Below, one piece after another: positions 32,437-39,921 of a stretch of DNA of 48,892 nt; position 1 is the first letter of the stretch, and every line of letters starts with the position of its first letter. The translations under genes were made by a program, and so were the position numbers. The notes beneath the pieces were generated by a model. It did not search any database. It saw only the letters and a program-made list of their open reading frames with translations, and had not been told where the DNA came from. This DNA comes from Lachnospiraceae bacterium UBA4260 (GTDB taxonomy: Bacteria > Bacillota > Clostridia > Lachnospirales > Lachnospiraceae): positions 1 to 48,892 of the forward strand of contig DGWK01000014.1 of the NCBI GenBank assembly GCA_002395235.1. Reading direction: 5' to 3'.

Positions 32437-33462
32437 ATGGCAGAATATCGCGCAATTCGTGTAGAAAAAGGTTCAGGCGGTTTTGGAGGCCCTCTTACGA
32501 TCCAGGGCACAGAGCAGAGAAATAAAGTTATGTATATCACAGGCGGCGGCGTCGCTCCCGAGATCCTTGAGAAGATCGTAGAGCTGTCCGGACTGGAGCC
32601 CGTAAACGGCTTCAAGACCAGCTGCCCCGAGGACCAGCTGGCTCTGGTGATCATCGACTGCGGCGGCACACTTCGCTGCGGACTGTATCCCAAGAAGCGC
32701 ATCCCCACCATCAACATCAACCCTGTAGGAAAGGCCGGCCCGCTGGCCCAGTTCATCAAGGAAGACATCTACGTCTCCGGCGTCACAAACGCGAACATCA
32801 GCCTTGCGGACGCTTCCGCAGCTCCGGCTCAGGAAGCACCGGCTCAGGAAGCTGAGGCACCCGCAGAGGAGAAGAAGGGAATCGACACCAGCAAGAAGCT
32901 CTCCGAGCAGATGGCTGAGTCCGGCAACGCAAGCGTTCTGGCAAAGATCGGCCTCGGCGCAGGTAAAGTCGTAGCGACCTTCAACCAGGCGGCCCGCGAC
33001 GCGGTGCAGACCTGCATCGGCACACTGCTTCCCTTCATGGCATTCGTATCCATGCTGATCGGTATCATCAACGGAACAGGCTTCGGCACATTCTTCTCAA
33101 CCCTGCTGCAGCCCCTGCTCGGCAACATCTTCGGACTCCTAGTCCTCGGAATCGTGTGCTCGATCCCCGGCCTGTCCGCGATCCTTGGCCCCGGCGCTGT
33201 TATCTCCCAGATCCTCGGTTCCATCATGGGCGCTGAGATCGCAGCCGGAAGGATCTCCCCCCACCTTGCACTGGTCGGCCTGTTCGCACTGAACTGCCAC
33301 GCAGCCTGCGACTTCATCCCTGTAGGCCTTGGCCTTGCAGAAGCTGAGACAGAGACCGTTGAGGTCGGTGTTGTATCCGTCATGTACTCCCGCTTCATCA
33401 CAAGCTGGATCCGCATCCTGCTCGCAATCGTCTTCAGCATCGGACTTTACGCGGCAGCATAA
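32437..33462 (+). CDS. srlE: PTS glucitol/sorbitol EIIBC subunit
   Basis: A 341-residue subunit with an N-terminal EIIB domain (RVEKGSGGFGGPLTIQGTEQ; phosphocysteine-type motif IIDCGGTLRCGLYP) that receives phosphate from EIIA. An Ala/Glu-rich linker (about 128-150) leads to the membrane domain (LLPFMAFVSMLIGIINGTGF; LGIVCSIPGLSAILGPGAVI; ACDFIPVGLGLAEAE). ATG 32437 follows AGAGGAGG; an upstream in-frame ATG at 32392 would read through the repeat region. All family landmarks are intact. Confidence 0.92.
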   Translation: MAEYRAIRVEKGSGGFGGPLTIQGTEQRNKVMYITGGGVAPEILEKIVELSGLEPVNGFKTSCPEDQLALVIIDCGGTLRCGLYPKKRIPTININPVGKAGPLAQFIKEDIYVSGVTNANISLADASAAPAQEAPAQEAEAPAEEKKGIDTSKKLSEQMAESGNASVLAKIGLGAGKVVATFNQAARDAVQTCIGTLLPFMAFVSMLIGIINGTGFGTFFSTLLQPLLGNIFGLLVLGIVCSIPGLSAILGPGAVISQILGSIMGAEIAAGRISPHLALVGLFALNCHAACDFIPVGLGLAEAETETVEVGVVSVMYSRFITSWIRILLAIVFSIGLYAAA

Positions 33463-33504
33463 TCAGAAATTCTAACCAAATCTAACCATTAGGAGGGTAA
33501 TAAA

Positions 33505-33870
33505 ATGAAGGTCATTTATGAGAATAAGGTCAAAGCAAGCGGTATTGCGGTAGAAGAGTTTAAAGAGGCAGGAATGTTCATCATCTTCGGCGAGAATGCG
33601 CCCGAGGAGATCAAGGACTACTGCTACAGCGTAAGCGTCAATCCCATTAACGGCGAGATCGCCGCAGGCCAGTACGTTGACATCGACGGCCAGGAATATA
33701 AGATCACCTGCGTCGGCTATGAGGCGCCCATCACACTCAAGGGCCTTGGCCACTGCACATTCAACTTCAGCGGCGCGACGGAGGCAGAGCTTCCCGGCAC
33801 CATCTATGTAGAGGCAAAGCCCATGCCGGAGATTAAGATCGGCTCTGTGATCAGGATCATCGAGAAGTGA
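33505..33870 (+). CDS. srlB: PTS glucitol/sorbitol EIIA subunit with altered active site
   Basis: A 121-residue cytosolic SrlB-type protein that should carry phosphate from HPr to SrlE. It aligns along its length with enterobacterial SrlB (MKVIYENKV; FGENAPEEIKDYC; LGHCTFNFSG; ELPGTIYVEA; IGSVIRI). At the position of the phosphorylated His of E. coli SrlB (His43, after a YCFI-type motif, from memory) this protein reads DYCYSVSV, with valine. The only histidine in the whole protein is His83. It therefore either uses another residue or depends on another EIIA. AGGAGG precedes the ATG. Confidence 0.85.
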   Translation: MKVIYENKVKASGIAVEEFKEAGMFIIFGENAPEEIKDYCYSVSVNPINGEIAAGQYVDIDGQEYKITCVGYEAPITLKGLGHCTFNFSGATEAELPGTIYVEAKPMPEIKIGSVIRIIEK

Positions 33871-33911
33871 TATAAGTTAATTCCCCTATAATCCCCATAT
33901 TAAAAGTGAAC

Positions 33912-33950
33912 CGGAAAAGAGTCAGGAGGATGTCCCCTGGCTCTTTTCCG
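33912..33950 (+). terminator. 15-bp hairpin after srlB
   Basis: CGGAAAAGAGTCAGG pairs with 33936-33950 (one G-U) around an 8-9 base loop. There is no T-run after it, but CTCTTTTCC forms the 3' arm. It is probably the end of the srl operon. Confidence 0.5.
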
Positions 33951-34042
33951 TGGTGGGGGGAAATAGTATAATTTTACAGGAATGCAAAAAAAATCAGTGT
34001 TTTGACACGGAGAAAACCGACTCACAAAGGGAGCGATCAGAT

Positions 34043-34396
34043 ATGCACGAGATGGGAATCATTCTTCACATGGCAAATATGCTGGACGAGACGGCAAAAG
34101 AGCAGAACCTCACGAAGATCGGCTCTGTGACCTTGGAAGTGGGAGAGGTCTCAGGCATTATGACAGATCTGTTTGTGGACTGCTGGAATTATTTCAAGGT
34201 CAAGCATCCTGTCCTTGCGGAGTCTGAACTGAAACTTGTGACGATCCCTGCGGTGACCTTCTGCGGAAACTGCGGGAAGACCTACGAAACTGTGAAATAT
34301 GGCAAGGAATGTCCGTATTGTCACAGTGGAGAGACCTGGCTGGTAGACGGTAATCAATGCGTGATCAAGGAGATTGAGGCTGAGAGCGCGGAATAA
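34043..34396 (+). CDS. hypA: HypA-like hydrogenase nickel incorporation protein
   Basis: A 117-residue nickel chaperone family member. The N-terminus MHEMGI carries the His2/Glu3 nickel-binding motif, which fixes the start at ATG 34043 (AAAGGGAG upstream); the frame is open from 33950 but those residues are unlike the family. The zinc site CGNCGK ... CPYCHS has two CxxC pairs. HypA delivers nickel to [NiFe]-hydrogenase or urease. No hydrogenase, hypB or urease gene is in the window, so it is an orphan here. It stands alone between the srl operon and a strong terminator. Confidence 0.88.
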   Translation: MHEMGIILHMANMLDETAKEQNLTKIGSVTLEVGEVSGIMTDLFVDCWNYFKVKHPVLAESELKLVTIPAVTFCGNCGKTYETVKYGKECPYCHSGETWLVDGNQCVIKEIEAESAE

Positions 34397-34419
34397 GGTG
34401 GGACCGATCAAAGAAAAAG

Positions 34420-34459
34420 GCCGCTGCAACTACTGAGAAAAATCAGTAATTGCAGCGGC
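34420..34459. terminator. Bidirectional terminator, 17-bp stem
   Basis: GCCGCTGCAACTACTGA pairs with 34443-34459 with one mismatch around a 6-base A-rich loop. On the minus strand it is followed by CTTTTTCTTTG, so it ends the thioesterase operon; it also closes hypA. Confidence 0.85.
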
Positions 34460-34465
34460 TGTTTC

Positions 34466-35176
34466 TTATTCAAACAAGAACTTGATCCTGAACACCGGCT
34501 TCTCCTTCTCACCGCAGATGTAGAAAGAGTCTTCCGACGCGGCGCACCCGATCTTCATAACATCGCCCAGTTGTGCTTCTCCGATGTGCTCGGAGGAGAG
34601 TTCCCGGAGCCTGCGGCTGCGCATCTCAGAAGGCATATTATCTACTGCAATGTCGTAGTATCTGGCGTTATTCATGTGCCCGTTGAGATCGACGAAGCTG
34701 TAGGGGACTGTGAAAGAGATGGAATCATTGGGCTCCTGACGGCGGATCCTTCCGGGAAGGGGAAGTTCGTTTCCTGTTACAGTCTCCTTTATGAAGATGT
34801 CATGGCTCTCAGGGAAGATGATCCCGCGGGTCGCCTGATCGATCAGCACCCAGAGGGAGACCGCCTCGAAAAGCACGATCCCGCCGGTGTCCACAAGGCG
34901 GAAATATCTGGGAAAATACAGATGCATCGTTTTACCCGGCCAGGAGAGAAGAGTGACCTTCTCGTCATATTCCGGAAGCCGGTGAAAGACCGCGCGGTAC
35001 TGCGTCACAGCCCACAGAAGTCCCTGATCCAGCGTCTTGTCCCGGGTCACCCCAAGATCGATCGTGTGAGCGATCGCAGCCTCCTGCAGACGCGTGAACA
35101 GCGAGGACAGGCGCAGACTACGGGACATATCCACATCAGAGGAAAGGACCTGGAAATCCTGTCTGTATATCTTCAT
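34466..35176 (-). CDS. Acyl-ACP thioesterase (FatA/FatB family)
   Basis: Releases free fatty acid from acyl carrier protein. It has 236 residues with two hot-dog domains. Visible motifs are FQVLSSDVDMSRSLRLSSLF at the start, LLWAVTQYRAVFHRLPEYDE, and DLNGHMNNARYYD in the second domain, which matches the catalytic Asn/His region of plant and bacterial acyl-ACP thioesterases. It begins two bases after the stop of the ACP gene and ends before a strong terminator, so it is the last gene of the ligase-lipoprotein-ACP-thioesterase unit. Chain-length preference cannot be read from sequence. Confidence 0.9.
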   Translation of the reverse strand: MKIYRQDFQVLSSDVDMSRSLRLSSLFTRLQEAAIAHTIDLGVTRDKTLDQGLLWAVTQYRAVFHRLPEYDEKVTLLSWPGKTMHLYFPRYFRLVDTGGIVLFEAVSLWVLIDQATRGIIFPESHDIFIKETVTGNELPLPGRIRRQEPNDSISFTVPYSFVDLNGHMNNARYYDIAVDNMPSEMRSRRLRELSSEHIGEAQLGDVMKIGCAASEDSFYICGEKEKPVFRIKFLFE

Positions 35177-35178
35177 AA

Positions 35179-35433
35179 TCAGAACCTCCGGTTGATCCGC
35201 TTATCGAAGGCATTCACAACATCGCCGAATGTGGACATTTTAGACCACTGCCTCTGCGGGATCTTGACATCGAATCTCGCCTCGAGCCGGCAGATGATCA
35301 TAGTAAAGCCCATGGAGTCGATGGCTGTGTCTGTATTGATAACGGTATCCTCGTAGAGCGGCTGACCCTCCATATCGGGGACGCACTCGTAGATTACTTC
35401 TCTGCAGGTTTCAACAATTTTGCTTCGATCCAT
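35179..35433 (-). CDS. Stand-alone acyl carrier protein
   Basis: An 84-residue ACP-like protein. The phosphopantetheine attachment site is DSMGFT, with Ser40 (DSM in place of the common DSL), followed by helix III residues IICRLEARFDVKIPQRQW. It is two bases from the thioesterase gene and in the same operon as an acyl-activating ligase, which suggests a dedicated carrier rather than the housekeeping ACP of fatty acid synthesis. A ribosome binding site AAGGAT lies upstream of the ATG. Confidence 0.88.
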   Translation of the reverse strand: MDRSKIVETCREVIYECVPDMEGQPLYEDTVINTDTAIDSMGFTMIICRLEARFDVKIPQRQWSKMSTFGDVVNAFDKRINRRF

Positions 35434-35540
35434 GGCGCAGATATCCTTTCAGTTGCAAGTCAATATGTGTCAGTTATTCATGCGGCATAATCATTATATC
35501 CGCAATCCGGAGTTCTGTCATGTATGCGCTGTCAACGGGA

Positions 35541-36764
35541 TCACTCCTGTATCGTGTAAGCGGAGATATCGAACAGGGACTCATCCACTTCACCGTCAAT
35601 AGATCCGACCGTATAGAGCGAATCGCCGACATAAGCGGCGGATTCGATCACCGGCGCCGCCGTGTAGCAGTACGCAAGGGATCCGTCTTCGGCAAAATAG
35701 AAAACGGTCTCGGGGCTGTATTCCGTCTGCGGATAGACCTCTGCCGGGAAAGAAGCGCCTTCAATCTCGCGGTCTTCTTCGACCTGGTCTGTCCTCACAG
35801 ACGCCATCCGCATTTCGGAGAAGAGGTCATCCATCAGAAGGATGTTGTCATTCGTGACACTCAGAGGAAGATCCGTGACATAGTTTCCGGTCTTTTTGTC
35901 CGGATAGAGGTTGTACACTTTGCCGTCCTTGATAAAGGTGACTAAGGTGCTCTCCGCTCCGGCGACTTTCGTCGTTCTGGCGGAGTAGTAAACGCCATCC
36001 TTAGCGTATACATCATAATCCTGTACTGTGTTAAGGGCGTCCAGACGGCGCTGGTAGCGGAGGTGAGCTCCGGCGACGGGATCGATGCCGTCCAAAATAT
36101 AGTCGAGTTTGGTCTTGTTGGCTTCTTCGGCAGCCGCCATCTGTTCCTTAACTTCATCGATGGTGAGAAGCGTATAGCTTGAGGTGTCCGCCTTTTCCTG
36201 CGCGTAGATCAGCAGCATATCGCCGGTCCCGTAGATGTCCAGTTCTATGACGCCGCCCCTGGCATTGCCCCCGGTGACGGTTCCATCTGCCAGCGAGAGA
36301 TTGAAGGCTCCATCTTCGGAAGACCAGGAAGTAATGTCGATGGTGTCGCCCATTAACGTTAAGGAGCCGGTCCCTTCTGCCAAAAGGCTCATGGTGGACT
36401 CGATCTCCATCTCCGTGGAACTGACGGTATAGCCTTCATTCCGCACGGCGAAGATAGTGTATTCACCTTCAACGGGAAGATCCGATACAGTGTACTTATC
36501 GGCGATCTCTTCCGCCTGCGTGGGCTGTTCGGGAACAGCTACTTCGGCTTTCTGCGCTTCTCCGGAAACTTCCGGCTGTGCCGGATCTTCCGCGTCTGCA
36601 TTCGCGTCCGCCGCTTCTGCCGGAGCGGCTTCCGCCTCCTGTTTGCTCTCCTCTGTAGTTACTTCAGCGGGCTTTTCCGGGCCCGTGGAGGAAGAACCTC
36701 CGCCGCAGCTGCATAGCGAAGCCGCGAGGACTGCTGCAAGTATCAGTGACATTAGTTTTCTCAT
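35541..36764 (-). CDS. Secreted lipoprotein of unknown function
   Basis: A 407-residue lipoprotein. ATG 36764 opens a clean signal peptide (MRKLMSLILAAVLAASLCSC) with a lipobox LCSC and a Gly/Ser tether; the longer frame from 36824 would put charged and Cys-rich residues before it. GGAGGG lies ten bases upstream. A Glu/Ala-rich spacer (about 40-90) precedes a beta-rich body with segments EGYTVSSTEMEIESTMSLLA and VVIELDIYGTGDMLLIYAQE-like strands. No family recognised. It sits between the acyl ligase and the ACP gene, so it may act on lipids at the cell surface; this is only positional inference. Confidence 0.75.
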   Translation of the reverse strand: MRKLMSLILAAVLAASLCSCGGGSSSTGPEKPAEVTTEESKQEAEAAPAEAADANADAEDPAQPEVSGEAQKAEVAVPEQPTQAEEIADKYTVSDLPVEGEYTIFAVRNEGYTVSSTEMEIESTMSLLAEGTGSLTLMGDTIDITSWSSEDGAFNLSLADGTVTGGNARGGVIELDIYGTGDMLLIYAQEKADTSSYTLLTIDEVKEQMAAAEEANKTKLDYILDGIDPVAGAHLRYQRRLDALNTVQDYDVYAKDGVYYSARTTKVAGAESTLVTFIKDGKVYNLYPDKKTGNYVTDLPLSVTNDNILLMDDLFSEMRMASVRTDQVEEDREIEGASFPAEVYPQTEYSPETVFYFAEDGSLAYCYTAAPVIESAAYVGDSLYTVGSIDGEVDESLFDISAYTIQE

Positions 36765-36881
36765 AATCTCTGTGCCCTCCTTTTCATCAGGACAGTGGCC
36801 GCAGCCACATATGAAAAACAACAAGTATGACTGACTATGCGAGCTGTATTTTGTAAAAGGCCCATGCGTATATGGACCGAT

Positions 36882-38318
36882 TTACGGACAATGGATTTCC
36901 CAGCGCTTTACCTTGCCTGTCGCGGTGCGGGGCAGCGGCTTGTCCGTGAACAGGATCTCACTGAGCTGCTGTCCGCGCGGAAGCTGAGACATAGCGCCGC
37001 GCAGTTCTTCCTGTACCACCGAGCGCGACAGTTCCCGCATCTCTTCGGGCCATGTGGACGACTCTTTGTCTACGAGCAGAAGGACCGGTTTTCCGTTCCT
37101 CTCAAGAACGGTGAAATCGCGTCCGGGAAGAGCGGTCATAATGCGCGCTTCATACTCGGGAAGAAAGATCTTGGTGCCGTCGGCGAGTACCAGGATCTCC
37201 TTTTTCCTGCCGATAACATGGAGCCTGCCGTTTTCATCCCATTTCCCGATATCGCCGGTGAAGAGGAGATTTCCCTTCAGGACTGCTGCGGTGTCTTCCG
37301 GATGCTTGTAGTAGCCCTTCATCATGCAGCTCGGCGACGAGATGAGGATCTCTCCGTCAGAGGCCAGCGCCACAGTATCTTCAGGGCAGACTTCCAATGC
37401 GAACGGGTCAAAAGAGGGACTGCCCGGCACGCTGATCGCGACGCCGGAGCTTGTCTCCGTCAGCCCGTAACCGAAACTGACCTGTACGCCCTGCTGTACC
37501 GCGCTGTTTAACAGCTGGGGAGAGCAGTCTCCGGCTCCCACGAGAACGAGACGGAGTTCGCTGTTCATCAGTTTGTGCTGCACGAGGAAACTCAGAAGAA
37601 GCGGAACGGCAGAGAGGACCGTCGGCTTGTAGAATTCGAAGTCCATAGTATAGTACCTTGCGCCCCGACCAAGAGCTACAGCCGCGCCGCATTCCATTCC
37701 CCACAGGAGGCCGCACACGAAGCCGAACACATGGTTCAGTGGAAGCATGCACAGCAGTGTGTCGTCCTGAGAGAGAGGAAGCATACAGCTCCCATTATAA
37801 GCAGCTGCCAAAAGACTCCGGTCTGTCAGGACGACAGCCTTGCTGCTTGCCGTGGTGCCGGAAGTAAAGAAGAGGATGTCGCTGCCCTCGACAGAAGGAT
37901 CGGCGGCCTCTGCCCGCGGCGTGATCCCGTCAGTGAGATAAGGAGTCAGCTCTTCCACCAGATCCGGATCGCTGCTCCAGAGAATATCGATGTCCGTCTG
38001 CCGGATCTGCTCCTGCAAAAGAGTGTCGGCGGCGTTCTCATCCAGAAGAACGGTCTGCAGCCCTGCTACAGCGGAAGCGAAGATCGTCTCGACACAGTCG
38101 AGGGAGCCGTCGCACAGAACGCCGAGACAGGTCATTCCGAAAGCGCGCATCTCTTCAGCGCGTGCGAACACAGACGCCGCGAAATCGGCTCTGCTCTTCT
38201 TTACAGGCGTACCGTCTTCTTCATAAATAAGAAGCGTCCGGTCAGGATCATTATGCGCGAAGAATCTGAGGGCCTCCGCGAAACTATTAAATTTAGGGGG
38301 AAATACTTTAGTCTTCAT
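36882..38318 (-). CDS. Acyl-activating ligase (fatty acyl-AMP/ACP or CoA ligase)
   Basis: ANL-superfamily enzyme of 478 residues that adenylates a carboxylic acid and transfers it to a thiol. Motifs are the P-loop FTSGTTASSKAVV (about 151-163), MLPLNHVFGF (about 191-200), GYGLTETSSG (about 284), TGDIGKW with the ribose-binding Asp (about 354), and the C-terminal RTATGKVKR with the catalytic Lys469. Slightly short for long-chain acyl-CoA synthetases (500-560). The ACP and thioesterase genes downstream suggest the acceptor is that ACP. The start is about 145 bases from the divergent PUFA-isomerase gene, with a palindrome between its -35 and -10. Confidence 0.88.
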   Translation of the reverse strand: MKTKVFPPKFNSFAEALRFFAHNDPDRTLLIYEEDGTPVKKSRADFAASVFARAEEMRAFGMTCLGVLCDGSLDCVETIFASAVAGLQTVLLDENAADTLLQEQIRQTDIDILWSSDPDLVEELTPYLTDGITPRAEAADPSVEGSDILFFTSGTTASSKAVVLTDRSLLAAAYNGSCMLPLSQDDTLLCMLPLNHVFGFVCGLLWGMECGAAVALGRGARYYTMDFEFYKPTVLSAVPLLLSFLVQHKLMNSELRLVLVGAGDCSPQLLNSAVQQGVQVSFGYGLTETSSGVAISVPGSPSFDPFALEVCPEDTVALASDGEILISSPSCMMKGYYKHPEDTAAVLKGNLLFTGDIGKWDENGRLHVIGRKKEILVLADGTKIFLPEYEARIMTALPGRDFTVLERNGKPVLLLVDKESSTWPEEMRELSRSVVQEELRGAMSQLPRGQQLSEILFTDKPLPRTATGKVKRWEIHCP

Positions 38319-38324
38319 AGGTCA

Positions 38325-38409
38325 AGTATAGCATTCTTTAACAAAGAATGTGCAAAAATGCATCAAATGTTAATGAATATTTAACAATTTGGCGGTATAC
38401 TAGTATTAA
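38325..38409. promoter_or_regulatory. Divergent promoters with a palindromic operator (fatty-acid locus)
   Basis: Plus strand: -35 TTAACA (38381-38386), 17-base spacer, -10 TATTAA (38404-38409) for the isomerase unit. Minus strand: -35 TTGCAC (38350-38355), about 19 bases, -10 TATACT (38325-38330) for the ligase unit. CATTCTTT-AAC-AAAGAATG (38332-38350), a perfect 8-bp inverted repeat, fills the minus-strand spacer, typical of repression by a dimeric regulator. Confidence 0.6.
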
Positions 38410-38462
38410 TACGACTGCTTGGGAAGCAGAAAAACCAGTTTAATAATGAAAGGTAGAGCAAA

Positions 38463-39857
38463 ATGGACAAGAACATCAGGATCTGTATCATCGGCGGAGG
38501 CCCGGCAGGCCTCTCCGCAGGAATGTATCTGGAGCAGAAGGGTTACGAGAACTACACCATCCTCGAGAAGAACGACCGCGTCGGCGGCAAGTGCTGGTCT
38601 CCGTACTACAACGGACGCCGCTATGAGATGGGCGCGATCATGGGCGTTCCGTCCTACTACGCGGTACACGATGTCGAAGAGTTCTGCGGCATCACCCACG
38701 ACGGCCCGAAGCTCAACCGCAACTACAAGAACAGACTGGGCCAGGTCATAGAGCCCTTTGAGCCCAAAAAGAATATCAAGAAGATCCCGCGTCTTCTCAA
38801 GATGAAGAAGCAGCTCAAGAAATTCGGCGAGCTCCTTGAGACCAAGTATAAGGGATATGATATCAACGGCCACCGCGGTGTAGCGGAAGGACGCTATGAA
38901 GGATTCTCCGCAGCCAGTGCCAAAAGAGAGCCGGTCAGCGGCGTCAACCCCAACCTCAAGGATCTGGCGCTTCCCTTCAAGAAATTCTGCGAGATCAACG
39001 GCGTAGAGCTGGTGCAGGACATCTGGATCGGTCCCTTCACGTCCTTCGGCTATGGATATTTTGACGAGATCCCCGCGGCTTATGTCCTGAAGTATCTGGA
39101 TTTCCAGACCTGCATGAACTTCGTCAAGATCAACCTCTGGACATGGAAGAACGGAACGCAGTTCATCTGGGAGTCCCTGAACGACCATCTCAGGAACCCG
39201 GCCAGACTTAACAGCAAGATCGACAAGGTCGAGAGAAAAGACGGCAAGGTCTATGTGACCGTGAACGGCGAAGTTGAGGAATATGACAAGATCATCGTCA
39301 CTTCCCCTCTCTATGTGCCCCGGAAAGAGAACAGAGACGACGGACTGGTCGGCATGGTGGACTATTTTGACGCGCGCACGGACGAGAAGAAGCTCTTCTC
39401 CCAGATCGAGTACGAGCGCTATGACGTGCTGGCCGTCGAGACCAAGCCGGAAGACCATCCCGAGATCTCCTACTATGTATTCGACAACATGGTTCCCAAG
39501 AGACTGGGCCATCTGATGGTCTACTATCGCCGCTGGAGAGACACGGTGGACCAGGTCATCACGACCTATGCGCTCCGCAAACACAAGAAAATGGAAGAGG
39601 TTCCCTATGAAAAGTGCAGAGCCAGAGTTCTCAAGGACCTGGAGGTCATGGGCAACCCCGCTACCAATGTCGTAAACGAGTGGAGCGTCTACTACTTCCC
39701 GCACGTGTTCACAAACGCCTACAAGGACGGCTGGTATGACAAAGTAGAGGCTATGCAGGGCAAGTACGACACCTACTACGCAGGCGAGATCATGAGCTTC
39801 GGCGATATGGACGAGACCTGCGAGTACTCCCGCGAGCTGGTGGAGAGATTCTTCTGA
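38463..39857 (+). CDS. Polyunsaturated fatty acid (linoleate) isomerase homolog
   Basis: FAD-dependent enzyme of 464 residues, closely resembling as I recall it the Propionibacterium acnes PUFA isomerase (linoleic acid to trans-10,cis-12 conjugated linoleic acid). Shared landmarks along the whole chain are the N-terminal FAD motif IIGGGPAGLSAGMYLEQKGY, GGKCWSPYYNGRRYEMGAIM followed by GVPSY, PFTSFGYGYFDEIPAAYVLK followed by YLDF, LGHLMVYYRRW, and YFPHV with YAGEIMSFG near the end. Length is normal and no domain is missing. AAAGGTAG precedes the ATG. It is first in an operon with two more flavoproteins and divergent from an acyl ligase-ACP-thioesterase unit, which supports a fatty-acid substrate. 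Regiospecificity cannot be read. Confidence 0.85.
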   Translation: MDKNIRICIIGGGPAGLSAGMYLEQKGYENYTILEKNDRVGGKCWSPYYNGRRYEMGAIMGVPSYYAVHDVEEFCGITHDGPKLNRNYKNRLGQVIEPFEPKKNIKKIPRLLKMKKQLKKFGELLETKYKGYDINGHRGVAEGRYEGFSAASAKREPVSGVNPNLKDLALPFKKFCEINGVELVQDIWIGPFTSFGYGYFDEIPAAYVLKYLDFQTCMNFVKINLWTWKNGTQFIWESLNDHLRNPARLNSKIDKVERKDGKVYVTVNGEVEEYDKIIVTSPLYVPRKENRDDGLVGMVDYFDARTDEKKLFSQIEYERYDVLAVETKPEDHPEISYYVFDNMVPKRLGHLMVYYRRWRDTVDQVITTYALRKHKKMEEVPYEKCRARVLKDLEVMGNPATNVVNEWSVYYFPHVFTNAYKDGWYDKVEAMQGKYDTYYAGEIMSFGDMDETCEYSRELVERFF

Positions 39858-39921
39858 TCTGTCAATGGCGGACCTGAGGAGATTCTTTCACAGTGAATGA
39901 CATCACAGGAGACAACCGATT

